Shown: in pieces, positions 44,156-58,860 of the stretch
How the letters are laid out: the number at the start of each line of letters is the position of its first letter
Position numbering within the stretch: the first letter of the stretch is position 1
Source of the DNA: Galdieria sulphuraria
Lineage: Eukaryota; Rhodophyta; Bangiophyceae; Galdieriales; Galdieriaceae
Length of the DNA: 64,000 nucleotides
Reading direction: 5' to 3'
Assembly: GCF_000341285.1 (NCBI RefSeq)
Contig: NW_005178456.1
Span: 1 to 64,000, forward strand
The notes under the pieces: generated by a model
Seen by the model: the letters and a program-made list of their open reading frames with translations, nothing else
Databases searched by the model: none
What the model was told of the DNA's origin: nothing
Position numbers and translations under genes: made by a program

Positions 44156-44258
44156 ACGAATTATTCGTTGTGTTTCCAAAATAAACAATTTTATTTACTT
44201 GTCCAAAAAAAATCTTCATTTTTGCTTCAAAGGTCGTTTTACATAGCATTGACTCGCT

Positions 44259-45675
44259 CTAATCACATAGGATTCCTTCAAGAGTTTCATTTCTATCTTT
44301 CTTCAGCTGTTCTTGTAGTCGAACAAGATTCTCATGAATAACCCTTTCATTCATACTAACCAAGTCTGTTAGCTTTCCATTTAAACTAGATATTCTTTCC
44401 TTCAATCTACGCTCTTCATCAGAAATTCCAGTCGAAGATGAAGTGGTACAAGAGTCCACGCTCTCCGTTCGAGAGCGAATTTCAACATGATTTTCTTCAT
44501 TCTGCTCTTCCAATGTAGTCCACAAAGTGCAATGAAAATGACCACAAGTAATATCAATCGTTCCGGGAATCGAAAAAAATAGTTTACGTGGAGTACAACA
44601 ACTTGATTTGGATCCATCTCCTAATTGTCCGTATGAGTTGTTTCCAAACACATAAATATCATTATCCTTCGATAAAGCAACAGTAAAATTGTGTCCACAG
44701 AAAACTTTCAGTATAAAAACTCCTACAAGAGATTCCACCAAAAATGGCATATCGCAATCATTATAGTCGCCATGCCCACATTGACCTTCTGCACCACAGC
44801 CCCATGTAAAAAGAGATCCAGTGTTAGTCACCGCAGCTGAATGTCTATCACCAGCTGCAACAAAAGTTACCATCATTCCAGCAAGGCTCGTTAACAACAC
44901 TGGAGAAGAATAAATCTCGTTATACCGACCAATGCCTAACTGACCAAATTCATTGCTTCCCCATGTATAAACATCACCACTTTCTGTTCTAACCAAACAA
45001 TGCCTATCGCCGCATGCTAGCTGGGAAATTGCCAGATTAGCATCGTCAAAAATTACTTTTTTGGGTCCATAACTATCTTCTAAACTACCTTGACCAAGTT
45101 GTCCGTGTTCGCCCCAACCCCAAGTATATAAGCCATCGTCTGTAATAGCCGCAGTGATATGATAGCCGCAAAAAATTTTGTGAGCACGTGGTAAATGTGT
45201 TATTCGACAAGGTATTGTCCGAGTCTGTTCATCATTATGACCTAATCTACCATTTTTTCCACCACCCCAAGTGAAGACTGTACCGTTCACATCGAGAGCG
45301 GCTGAGTGATATCTACCACAAGCTACAGCAATCAGTTTGTTGGAGAGACTCGATATATCTCTACTTGCATCCAAAGGAGAGTCGACCTTTGTTCCGTTTC
45401 CTAACTGTCCATATTGATTATATCCAAAACTATGTAAGCAACCGTCCTCTAACAATACAAGAGTGTGACCACCACCACAAGCCACCTAAACAAGTCATAC
45501 AGATATCGATAGCAAAGACAATAATGAATACCTGTTGGATGGCGCAGTTTTCAAACACTTTAATGAGTTCTGGTTGACAACTATCGTCTCTTGTTCCCCT
45601 TCTACCCAGACGGTAGTTTTTGGCTCTACCCCAAGTGTACAAGGCGGAAGACGCTCTGTACTCTTTTCTAAGCAT
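44259..45675 (-). CDS. RCC1-repeat beta-propeller protein with C-terminal coiled coil
   Basis: Two exons joined across 45486-45531 (46 nt), 456 aa, ATG at 45675. About seven RCC1 repeats are visible through their signatures ('LYTWGRAKNYRLG', 'SFGYNQYGQLGNG', 'FTWGGGKNGRLG', 'YTWGWGEHGQLGQG', 'YTWGSNEFGQLG', 'FTWGCGAEGQCG', 'YVFGNNSYGQLGDG'), forming one propeller. The last 80 residues hold a coiled coil ('LKERISSLNGKL'). RCC1 proteins act as Ran exchange factors, ubiquitin ligase subunits or scaffolds; which applies here cannot be read from the sequence. Confidence 0.88.
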
Positions 45676-45689
45676 GATGGATGGAGAGA

Positions 45690-46290
45690 AATACCTTTAA
45701 GAAATAAGAGTCGAAGAAGGAAAAGCTTTCGACAGTCTTCTAGTGATAACTCAACTCATATTCCATGAGTACCTTTCGTAACAAGCGCATTTGATGTTTG
45801 CAGGAAGAGGCGATGACTAAGTAGTAATCCACATCTTCTCGCAACGTGGCAAAAAGTCTCGCGTGTCCAACATGAAAAGTGGCGCCAAATTTGGCAATTT
45901 TTCTCTTCGATGGACAAAAATGATTCCAATTGGTTTCAAACAGAGCATTTGTAAAGCACATTGAGAGCCACTTTAGAACCTTCTTGTGTTGCATAAATAT
46001 TCACAAGAGAATCCTTGTGTTGTGGAAAATATAAAAACATTAGATAATAACAATTATCTTTTCTTTCCAAAAATTATCGACTATATCAACGACATGAGTA
46101 CTACTCTCAACTTGATGCTTTCAATTATATGACTGGAATATCTCAATTCATAGAAATTATTTATCTTCTCTTACAACAAGTAGCTTTGATAAGATTTCTA
46201 GTGTAACTCTTTCGCCATTTTCTTCATGAGATACGATTCATTCGTCGATAGAGTTCAAGGATGCGATAGATAATAGATTTTGCTCAAATT
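45690..46290 (-). pseudogene. decayed PUF6/PUM3-type Pumilio-repeat gene
   Basis: Not a single frame, but consecutive pieces in the same strand and order resemble Pumilio repeats of the PUF6/PUM3 (APUM24) family. Near 46150-46090 is 'NNFYELRYSSHIIES'; near 46030-45975 'LVNIYATQEGSKVALNVLY' (cf. the HTxDGxxVAM repeat); near 45930-45780 'CPSKRKIAKF' and 'DYYLVIASSCKHQMRLLRK' (cf. the xDDTKLVKQII repeat); and near 45750-45690 'EDCRKLFLLRLLFLKG'. Changes of frame occur near 46225, 46160 and 45975, too close together for introns of the usual length. The remnant ends at or just inside the RCC1 gene's 5' region. It could also be a real gene with sequencing indels. Confidence 0.45.
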
Positions 46291-46302
46291 ATACAGTGAC
46301 TT

Positions 46303-49300
46303 CTATGAAACATATAGACTTGCAGTAAAACAAATATCACGACGAATGCTTTCGTTAGCTCTCTCCAGTTTCTGATAAAGTGAGGGGTTTCCGATGACTC
46401 GTGTCACGTTCTTGAGTTCCTTTAACAACTCTGCCAATCGATTAATATTTCGAACAATGGATCCTTCGGGAACGTCGGTGATACTACAAATGTCAGAGAA
46501 TGACCTTCCTTGAGCCCACCATAACACAACTTGCATGAGCGCATTTTGAAGATTTTGTCGCAAATATTCGGGAGGAGAAACAGGTAAACCACATTCTGCT
46601 TGCAAATTTCCAATAGCCAGAGCTATCTTCCTCACACGCTCTACAGCTTCTTCTAAAGTTGGGGTCAAATCAAACTCTGAGACTTGAGAAGATCCTTGAA
46701 AGACAAATATGGATAGAAGACTTGCGCACTCTGCAGCATCCAATCTGTCGAGTACATTCTCAAATACTACTTGAACAACCAATAGAGAATCACACGAGTT
46801 GATCTCACATGCAGCTCTACCTTTCAATTGTACTATATTCTCCTCATTGACAAACCTACACAAAAATGAGACAAGGCATACAACTAGAAAAACTTTGCTT
46901 ACTCTAGTTTACGAAGAACTTGTGTACGAAGAGTGTAATCCGGCATCAATTGCAAACTCTCATCACTCATAATCCATTGAAGAACACTCAGTTTCTCTGA
47001 CAATCGATGATACTTGTCTAACAATTGTAAAGCGGAAAGAAAAAGGTTACTTTTGGAAACATTACTTTGTCTCCATTTGGCAATGAATGTCTCTCTTTGT
47101 TCCCAACAATTCTCTACTTCAAAATCATGAACATTCATGTGCTTTTTAGGAATCAATCTCGACGTCACAGTTATTTTACGGAGGAAATCAATGGCACGAT
47201 TCAGTTCACTAGAGTTTACTCCGCCTCTCAAAGGTAAAAATACTGCGGAATGAGTATTTTGCAGACGTTCAGATGTAGGAGCAATAATCTGAAACAAATC
47301 TATTCTCTTTAGAACCCAATCATATTCACCTACTTTCCCTTTTTCGATCCAATCGTTGGTTACTTGGAACCTTTCATTATCAATGGGATCTAAAAGATAT
47401 AGTACTGAGATGACAATCCTTTTATCGGATTGTAGTTGGATTCTCGTATCTTGTATTTTAGACAGCTTTTCTGGTCCCTTTATGATAAGTGCGTTACAGG
47501 TCCCAAATGAATCATTCAGAATCTCAACAACTCTTCCAGGACTAAGAAATTGATTAGCTATCATCGGAATATTCCATAATCTATCTACAAAATATTCGTT
47601 CCACTTTCGAATTTCACAATATAACAAATAATACTCTTGAAAGTCATCAAACGTCAATCCAAGGGAAGGATCTTGCAATTCTCTATGCAACTGTTGATCC
47701 CATTCTTCTAGTTTTCTTCGACCACTTTTAAGTAATCTGAGCATTACATTCAAGTCCATATTAGATGCGGCTTCACCAAAAGAACGACGAATCATGTCTT
47801 CCACCTTCAGATCTTCCACTCTTAGCAGATTCAATATCATATTATATGTGAGACGAAAACGAGAACTCAATCGAATGGGTGGTCCAGTCAAAATATACTT
47901 TAAAGTTGCTGCATCAGGAATATCTTCTGAAAGATAGATCAACACATTTCCAACTGCATCCAAACCTCTTCTTCCAGCTCTTCCAGCCATTTGAATGTAT
48001 TCACCCTATTCATAACATAAGAATAAGAAGCACAAGTGAAGCATATCTTACCGGTTCTACAAATCGGAAAGAACGACCATCATGTTTTCTCAAAGAAGAA
48101 AAGACAACAGTACGTGCAGGCATATTCACTCCCATAGCAAATGTTTCTGTAGCAAATAATATGCGAACCAAACCTTTCTGGAATAATATTTCTACACATT
48201 CTTTCATGATTGGCAATATACCTGCATGATGTACTGCAATTCCTCTCTTTAACATCTCTTTTAGTCTCTCGATTTGGGGTAACTGACGATCTTCCCTTTT
48301 TAGTCTTGCTATCGAATGTTCGACAAACTGATGAATGTTAGATTTCTCACTTGCTCCTTCAGTAAAATCTACAGCTTGCAAAGAGTCAGCAGCCTCCTCA
48401 CATCTTCTTTTTGAGAAACAAAATACCACAGTAGGAGTCAGCTGTTGCTTTCTCAAAAAGTTGGTCAACTTTGTCCAGGAACCCTTTTTACCTCCAAAAG
48501 AGCCTCCTAAACGATTTGCTTTCTCTTCTTTCACTATTTGTGATATCCTTCTGTAAGATTCTTCCAAGAAACGTCCTTTGGCATCGACCAATGTAATCAT
48601 GTCGCCTTTCCAAAATGCTGAATGTTGTAAAGGAACTGGTCGATATTGAGTACTAATAACGAAAACTTTGCTTTGTCTGGTTCGACCAACCCATTTCGCA
48701 AAATCCAAAGCATTAGGAACAGTTGCACTCAGCATAATAATCTTAATTCTCGGTGGAAGCATAATGATTACTTCTTCCCATACAACACCTCTTTCTTCAT
48801 CATTGATATAATGAACTTCATCAAACACAACAAATTCTATGTCGCGAACAACATCTGCTCCTTTGTACAACATAGACCTAAGTATCTCTGTGGTTACTAT
48901 TAAACAAGATCCTTGTGGATGAATGGAAATATCTCCCGTTATAATACCAACATCGGAAAATTTATCTTGAAAGTCTCGATACTTTTGATTCGACAACGTC
49001 TTAATAGGTGAGGTATATATACATTTGGTTTGATGTTGCATAGCTAAAGCAATGGCATATTCAGCTACCACCGTTTTACCAGCTGAAGTATGTGCAGTGA
49101 CAAACACATTTTCTTCGCGTTCTAAATGAAGAATAGCTCGTTTCTGAAAGTCGTCCAACTCGAATGGAAACTCCAAAGCAAGATTGGGCACTGATTTCCA
49201 AAACTCCGATACGCTTTCATTATCTACAATAGCCCATTCTTCTTCTGTCACGAATCTCGAACGTTTCCTTTCTAAAATCAAAGATTGAAAATCGTTTTGT

Positions 49301-50172
49301 TGGCTCTGTAAGATTCGATCCACCTGTTCATGAAGACTGTCGTATGTTAGTCTCTTTTCTTCGATAATTTGAACGCCTTCCGAGTCTCCTTTTGTATCCA
49401 ATGGCTCCTCCGAAATATTATTTGAAATTCGAACATTGTCCCCATATTTATCTACTTGATTCTCTTCAAAAGTTGTTTCATCTTTACCAATTCCTAATAA
49501 CTTAAAGTCTTCCTCAGTCAGAGAAAAGACATTCCAGGCCGCTGCAGTATCTTGTTTTAAAGCAGCTTGTACAGGAGCTCCACTAGACTCGTCACCAATC
49601 ACATAATAATCTCCACTTTCTGAAGCATACCGCGCTCTAGCAATCTCCAGTTGTCGTATTGTTTCCTCATCAGGAGTGTATCTTTCCAATAGTCCGTTAC
49701 TGGAATTAGCTAGCTGACTTTCACTTTCTAACAATTTCACATCACACCACTGAAGAAGATTTTCATTCCATCCAGTAGATTCCACGTGGTTTGTCAAACT
49801 AGTGTGTTCTGCGACAGTCCATAATTCTTCCGCAAATCTTTGCCAATACTGTTGTTGTAGCTCTTGTTCCCACCGGGTTTTTTCGTTCAATAAGCAAGAA
49901 AATGGTTTCTTTTGTGTTGAACCTCTGTGATATTCATCACTTGGTTTTCGAAGAAACGAAGAGGACACATCTGCTTCTTCCCACTCTTCTTGTTGGCTTT
50001 CAAGAAGGTAAGAAACATCTTGTGAAAAGGGAAAGGTCGCAAGGGAGTAAGGTCTATTTATAGGTGCAGCAGTTAATTCACCCAATCTTATCGTATCCAA
50101 CTCAACAATATCATATTTTTCTTTTGGTAACAACGAAAGTAAAGTTTCCACAACAATAAGATTCGTTTCCAT
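46303..50172 (-). CDS. SKI2: SKI2-like DExH RNA helicase
   Basis: Three exons, 1258 aa; introns 46856-46902 and 48006-48051. Ski2 is the helicase of the Ski complex, which feeds mRNA into the cytoplasmic exosome. Seen: a long variable N-terminus with the conserved '[16 protein letters not shown]'-like region, then '[15 protein letters not shown]', Walker A '[15 protein letters not shown]', '[15 protein letters not shown]', 'GDISIHP', DEVH in '[11 protein letters not shown]', 'LSATVPN', '[11 protein letters not shown]', '[14 protein letters not shown]' and '[10 protein letters not shown]', followed by the insertion (arch) and a C-terminal DSHCT domain. A plastid ISE2-type relative is possible, but there is no obvious transit peptide. 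Confidence 0.92.
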
Positions 50173-50398
50173 CCAGTGGGAGAATGACTAACAATCCTAT
50201 TTTTAATGATTTTTATATTCCATCCGTCTCCAACTTTCTTTATTCTTCAACAACAACGACAACAATGAGTGCTTGGCGTGTATCAAGATTGTACTTATAA
50301 TGTTGCATCATATTCATTTCTATTACATTCACAATTATGCATCATATATTTGTATGTGCCTCTCCATTTATCCATGACCAGAATGTCCCTATACCAAG

Positions 50399-53244
<2,846 letters not shown>

Positions 53245-53696
53245 ACTCGCTGTTAAACTGATTCTCAAAAGTACCAAAAAACGAAGTTATCTTTTCTCTA
53301 AAGCTTTACAGAGTGATCAACCTTTTGCGTTGAACAGTCTAAATACATCGAAAGTTTCACACCAACAGTTTTACAAAAGGGAGGTGAAACGTTCCACTTT
53401 TGATCTCTTCTGGTTGCTGTTTATCAGAACAACAACTCTTCACTAGAAATAATAATATATTTGTTTTAATCTACAATATTCGGCTACTAGTCAACAGAAA
53501 CACAGTTGTGGAAAATTGACAAGAGACGCCCTTTAACAGCGACAGACCGCCAACAAAATTACACGTAGAAATCTGAGCCATTCGTTTTCCTTCTTCCAGC
53601 CAATATGATAAGGCCTTGTAGCTATTGGATAAGTAAGTATAAATGACTGAAGCAAGATACTAAGACTCAAAATCCTTCTCCTTTGTAACCTATGTT
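53245..53696. other. intergenic
   Basis: The 5' region of YAK1 and 3' region of TAB2. Nothing recognised. Confidence 0.4.
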
Positions 53697-54797
53697 TTAT
53701 TGTTCCATAAAATCGTTCAAAAGCCATAAACCTTTAATATGACTAGTTCCCGAAGTCTCCTTAAGCGATTGAATAGCATAAAAATGAAAGCCTTTCATAT
53801 GCCATTTCATCTGTTCGAATGTCTTTGCCTCTTCCACGAGACGATGGTCTTCGGCTATTTTGGCCAAACGATAATGCGAATTGATGCCACATTCAAGAAC
53901 CAACTCAAGTTCTTCTTCACGAAACTTGATAAAGGAAACTTCCGCTCCTGCTGTCCAACTGGCAAGAGAGTCGGCACGTTCGGAATATACAATGATACCC
54001 GGCAACTCTTTTTCTAATAAAATACTATCACCTGTATTGAATATATCACAATATGGAATAGTGTCCGAACTTTGCAACTCATAAAGAAAGGAATAATCTG
54101 CTGTACAAAACGCAAATTTCTCTCCTCTCAATGCATCAGGAAGACGTTCAGTACTATACAAGTAACTGGTGGATAACGTGTTCTCCGAGCGATAACCAGG
54201 CATCTTCGAATAAATATTCGCTTCTCGATCCCTAAGCACATGATACAACCGATAAGTACGCCTACTCGGTTTGACTTCAAATCCCAAGTCTTTCAAAGCC
54301 AAGGATATCATATTAAACATCGGCATTCTTGAAAATTTAACTACTTTAGGTTTCACCGTTACTTGTTCCAAAAGCCTCTCCACTCTCTTTCTTAACTCTG
54401 CAGAATTGATCATATCATTCGGAACACTTTCTACGTGACAAAGAAGAAAGCTTTCATCCACAACGATGAGTTCCCATATTCGTTTATTATCCTTTCCATA
54501 AACGGGTCTTGAATAAAAATCCAACTCCCAAACTGTGCTTGGTTGTTCTATTTCTCTTGCTTCTGAAGCTTGTTGTTGTGAAGAAGGCGAACAACAACGA
54601 GTTTTCAGAGGGGATACCATAACATCGTTGAAAACTGTATGGAAATGTTGCCTCCTCCTAAAGAAACTCGAAAAACAAATATTTGTATTTACATCAAACA
54701 AGTTTCTGTTGTTGTAATGTCTAGAACTGTATCTGTGTAACACAACCAAGTGAGAAAGAGTTTGAAAGGCTGCATGAGAAGTACAATACCACCACAT
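53697..54797 (-). CDS. TAB2: TAB2/ATAB2-like plastid translation factor (DUF1092)
   Basis: Single exon, 366 aa from ATG 54797; the open frame extends to a TTG at 54824. Tab2 binds the psaB 5' UTR in Chlamydomonas and ATAB2 is needed for photosystem I and II biogenesis in plants. Seen: a 75-residue basic N-terminus (plastid transit peptide), then the family opener 'VWELDFYSRPVYGKDNKRIWEL', 'NDMINSAELRKRVE', 'KFSRMPMFNMI' and 'PSRRTYRLYHVL', and the C-terminal 'GLWLL'. The gene diverges from SPT3 with 88 bp between ATGs. Confidence 0.85.
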   Translation of the reverse strand: MWWYCTSHAAFQTLSHLVVLHRYSSRHYNNRNLFDVNTNICFSSFFRRRQHFHTVFNDVMVSPLKTRCCSPSSQQQASEAREIEQPSTVWELDFYSRPVYGKDNKRIWELIVVDESFLLCHVESVPNDMINSAELRKRVERLLEQVTVKPKVVKFSRMPMFNMISLALKDLGFEVKPSRRTYRLYHVLRDREANIYSKMPGYRSENTLSTSYLYSTERLPDALRGEKFAFCTADYSFLYELQSSDTIPYCDIFNTGDSILLEKELPGIIVYSERADSLASWTAGAEVSFIKFREEELELVLECGINSHYRLAKIAEDHRLVEEAKTFEQMKWHMKGFHFYAIQSLKETSGTSHIKGLWLLNDFMEQ

Positions 54798-54885
54798 TGT
54801 AAGTTTTGGGATCGTAATGAACAACGACGTTCCATTTACTTGTAAAGCTTAAAAAGGGATTGTTTAGGTCTTGTAGCTGTGGACA

Positions 54886-56608
54886 ATGACCGACTCTATT
54901 GGAAACGCAAACCTTATTGTAGGTACAAAGAGAACACAAGAAGCTTTGCAAACGGAAAGGGACATCAAAGTTGCTTCAAACACAAAACAAGCAGCCACTA
55001 CAGAAAACATGAAAGAGTCCCCAAACAAGATGAGAACGAAGAACAACTCATTTAGAGGTAAGCCTAGTGTCTCGCCGATTTGCTTTCTTGACAAGTCACC
55101 TCAACAGGAAGTAGTTTATCAAATGGTAAGGAACCCAACTCGAACGATGCTTCAAATAAGCGCAACTACAAGTCTCGAAACGTTCCTAATATTACTCCAA
55201 AAGCAACCAATATTTCCACTGCAAGTACTCCAAGAAAAAGCTTTTTCAATTCCCAGATTGAAGCAATCATGTTTGCTTTTGGTGAGAGTCGTTATGTTCC
55301 TCGTGATATTTTGGAGTTGATGGAAGAAACTGTGCGCCAATTCATCCTATTTCTTATTGGACGTCTTTTGAAAAGAACAGATACAGAAGGAAGTCGACAA
55401 GAAATCCATTTGAAGCTTTCTGATGTTATTGGTCTGATTCAAAAGGACCGTCGCCTTACTCGTAGAACTTGTGCATTTGTAAAATCAGTTGGTGTTCCAG
55501 TTGATGACAAATATAACTCTAAGCATTACTCAGGGGATAATTATTCAGTCATTCGCAATCTTTTGGCTCCTTCATCGGAAACAATGCCAAAAATGGATTC
55601 AAAATCTTCTCATAGAACTCCTGAAATACATTGGAAGGATTGTGAATCATTAAATGAGACAACAGAAGTAAGTACTCTTAGAATAACGACTTTATAGACT
55701 GGTCTTAAAGTGGTTGAAGAATGGCAAGCCTACTTGTCACAATAATGATCATAGTCATAAGACAGAGACAAGTCGTCTACATGCTTCTTCTGGGAGTTCA
55801 GAAGTAACTAGGAAATCAAGTGACTTCATTGAACAGCAGTTGCTCTTAAATAACATTGATATTATGAATATTTTAGTTAACAAGGCTGCAGCTTCTTTAA
55901 GTCAAGTATTCTCGCAGGCAATGTATCATGAATATTCTTTCTGCAGGAAAGTTGCCATTACAGCAAGTCCTTCACAACAAAGGAATTCAATCGTGGTAAG
56001 CTGCTTTGAATAACTTTCTATCGCATAATAATTATATTGCCAGGATCAAACTGGTCACTTTTTACAGTGGTTAGGAACCGCAGAAAATGGAATTCATTTG
56101 GATAATGCTGTTGTTCATGCATTGGGATATCTTTCATGGGAAGCAATTGGTCTCATAACTCAAACAAGTTTGGTTCTTCGATATATGTCACAAAGTATAT
56201 TTTCTTCCAAAACAAAAGGATTGGAGAATAGACACATGAGCTCTCTGGATCCTCGACGTTTATATTGTTGTACTGCGCAACAGTTCATCCTTGCATTACG
56301 TCACGTAAGTTGTTATAGCTACCTTAAGCTGCATTCGAATCATTCTGTTTCATTAGGGTTTAGGAACATGGCTTGTTTTGCCACTAAATGACGAAGAACT
56401 TCGTGGTATTGCAAAGGAACTTGAGAGGAAAAGTAGTTTGGGAGATCGTTCAACATTTGATATCAGTAGTTGGCATATTCGAACAGTTAGTCAGTTACAG
56501 GTATTTCAATTGTTGGATACTCTGAGGTTTTTGCGTGATATTCGGCGCAATGGAACTTATTCGAGTGTACTTGTCAATCTTTTTGGCGATTCATTATTGG
56601 GAAGATAA
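54886..56608 (+). CDS. SPT3: SPT3-like SAGA subunit
   Basis: Five exons, 513 aa; introns 55058-55095, 55668-55710, 55996-56043 and 56305-56356. SPT3 is the TBP-interacting, double histone-fold subunit of the SAGA coactivator. After a 130-residue charged N-terminus comes 'QIEAIMFAFGESRYVPRDIL' and 'DVIGLIQKDRRLTRR', matching the N-terminal histone fold shared by SPT3 and TAF13. The distal part has 'FLQWLGTA' and 'ALGYLSWEAIGLITQ', matching the second SPT3 fold ('FxxWxG...LGFLxxExV'). Frames were joined at GT...AG introns that keep both folds open. TAF13 alone would be far shorter. Confidence 0.78.
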
Positions 56609-56639
56609 TAATGGGAGTTTAGATATTTGTCATCTCTCA

Positions 56640-57578
56640 CATTGGTTGCCTTATAGATAATGTTATGCGAACTTAATGGAACTCATTTTAGGAGAAATAG
56701 TAGCAAGAATGTAGAAACTCGGAGTTTGACCTATTTATTTCGGAATGGATATTGTTGGCTTGAGATTTTGAATAATTTTGTCAAGAGTTTTGTCAGGCTA
56801 TGACTTTTCTAAAGATTGCCTCCCAAACGCTCCGTTGAAAGATGAATTGTTTCTAATAGGAATATTGTTGACTCGATTCAGTTATAGCATATATGTTCAC
56901 AGTCACAATTTGCTTAGAATTCAGAAAAGACCGAATTGTTTCGATTTCTCTTGGCTTTATCTTGTATTGAGGAGACGATACCGTCAGGTTATTCAGTTGA
57001 CAGTTCTCAGAGAATATGAGGAAGAATATCATATGAATAATGAAGCTAGAGAAATATGAAATGATTCATCAACGGATAGTATGCAGTGATAACCTTTTGG
57101 ATATGAACTGTGAAAGAAAAGTGTCATTGGAATGATACAACTTGCCTTTATAAGAGCTGTAGACTACAAAAATTTTTGAAAATTTTACTTGAAGTGATTG
57201 CAAAATATTTGAGTTCTCCCGAACCTGGATTCTTCTTGTTGACATTTAGATATACTGGAAGCCATTGTTTTCTCTCATGACAAGAGTCGTAAATATCCAA
57301 TGAAATAATCGAAATCATTGTATTCTAGTAGTTGGCTACATGTCACAAAGGAAAGAAACTCCTCAATTGGAATAACAATAGAGAATGAAATGTCTTTTCA
57401 AGAGAAGGATATTTTCGCAACCCAACAACAGAGACTTAATCCCCCAATGAGAAATTGTGATGTGGAGAAAGAAAAAGCAATTGCCGTCGACGAACGTCAA
57501 AGGTTGGAAGATTTTATTCAAAGAAATAAAGAACAGTTGATACTCATTTGTGTTCTTAAATACACCAGATTAGAATAA
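56640..57578 (+). other. unrecognised coding-like sequence, possibly decayed or multi-exon
   Basis: Several open stretches follow one another in changing frames. One of about 85 codons ends at 57059 (includes 'LYLVLRRRYRQVIQL' and an acidic tail). A shorter one before it includes 'YLFRNGYCWLEILNNF'. An ATG-started frame at 57389-57578 (62 codons) is hydrophilic with a predicted coil. I could not place introns that join them, and I recognise no family. Confidence 0.25.
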
Positions 57579-57930
57579 ACTCTGTACTAGCTGAGGTTTA
57601 TACCTTGAACGTACAGGGTTCCAGACAATCTGGTAGAATAAACGGCCGGTCCTTAAGGCTATCTGACTTGACAGGTTTGCACTAGTGAATCTGTCAACTC
57701 CCCTTTTTGGAAGCTGTGTCAGATATTCGAGTCATAACCGTCCAACAATAATCTTATAGTCTTATGTGTGTTGATAAAGCCCTTCTTTAGAAATAGTCTT
57801 TGGGAAAGCATTATCTAAAATATAGTGTTATTTCCTTTCCCCTCTTCAAAAATTGCCGCTATTGAGACATTCATTTGAATTTGAAAAGTGTGGATTGCTA
57901 AAGCTTGACTTATCCTTTGCACGATACGCA
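57579..57930. other. intergenic, 5' region of the Rho GTPase gene
   Basis: No gene seen. A GC-richer patch near 57600-57680 shows short inverted matches but no RNA consensus that I recognise. Confidence 0.35.
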
Positions 57931-58742
57931 ATGAGCATAGAAAAAACCATCAAAATTGTTGTTGTTGGAGATGGAGCTGTAGGAAAGACTTGTATGCTTA
58001 TGTCTTATACTACCAACCGTTTTCCAACCGACTATGTGCCTACAGTATTCGACAACTACACAGCAACAGTTATGGTCGATGACGAACCAGTACAAATAGA
58101 ACTTTGGGATACTGCAGGTATGAAATAACACAAATAAAAGAGTCTCTTGTCCATAATGAATTCCTTTAGGCCAAGAAGACTATCAAAGACTGCGAGCTCT
58201 TAGCTATTTTCAAACGGTACGTGGTCTGTCTCCATTTCTTCTTTCTTTCGAAACAGACCCTTCACTCAAAGGATGTATTCATCTTGTGTTTTTCTCTTGT
58301 CAATCCACCTTCCTTTGAGAACGTTGAAAGTAAGTGGATTCCTGAACTTCAACGGTAATTGGGAACTTTGGCAAGTTGTGAGGCTATTAATTGCTTCCTT
58401 TCATAGAAACTCTCCTGGTGTTCCCATTATATTAGCCGGTACAAAACTTGATCTAGTGAATGACCCACAAGAGTTGAGTAAACTTTCCAAACGAGGACAA
58501 TCACCTATAGCAGTAGAAATGGTATGTCTTGTGCAACTGGCTATTCGTCATTTTCATGATTGTGTGGGACATAGGGAAAGCAGCTGTCTTCCAAAATCGG
58601 AGGAGTGTATCGAGAGTGTTCTGCATTTACTCAAGCAGGATTGAAAGAAGTATTTGATGAAGCTATTCGTGCTGCATTAGCGCCGAAATTATCCAATTCA
58701 GTTTATACCAGCACTAATCAAGCCTGTTGCTCTATATCTTGA
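57931..58742 (+). CDS. Rho/Rac family small GTPase
   Basis: Five exons, 204 aa; introns 58118-58169, 58217-58256, 58355-58406 and 58522-58574. ATG 57931 is preferred over an upstream in-frame ATG at 57853, because the core starts right after it. Seen: P-loop 'GDGAVGKTC', switch I 'YVPTVFDNY' with the Rho-type effector threonine, '[13 protein letters not shown]', the base-recognition motif 'GTKLDL', 'ECSA', and a C-terminal CaaX box CSIS preceded by another cysteine, so prenylation is expected. The 13-residue Rho insert region is present between 'TKLDL' and the next strand. It controls actin or polarity in other eukaryotes. Confidence 0.92.
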
Positions 58743-58860
58743 TGGTTTTGTGAATATATAAAATATACATTTGTTTATCTTTTGAAAGGAATCGATGTTA
58801 TTGTTTCATGTTAAGTGTATAAACCAACTTAAGTAAAATAAATAATGGCTATATTCTAAA

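Noticed and set aside
45740-45994. Minus-strand 84-codon frame with an HxGH-like 'FHVGHARLF', as in nucleotidyltransferases
   Set aside because: There is no other nucleotidyltransferase motif, and the surrounding text aligns better with Pumilio repeats continued in other frames; treated as part of the Pumilio relic.
57600-57740. Possible small RNA with short inverted matches upstream of the Rho gene
   Set aside because: No tRNA, snRNA or snoRNA consensus could be matched by eye.
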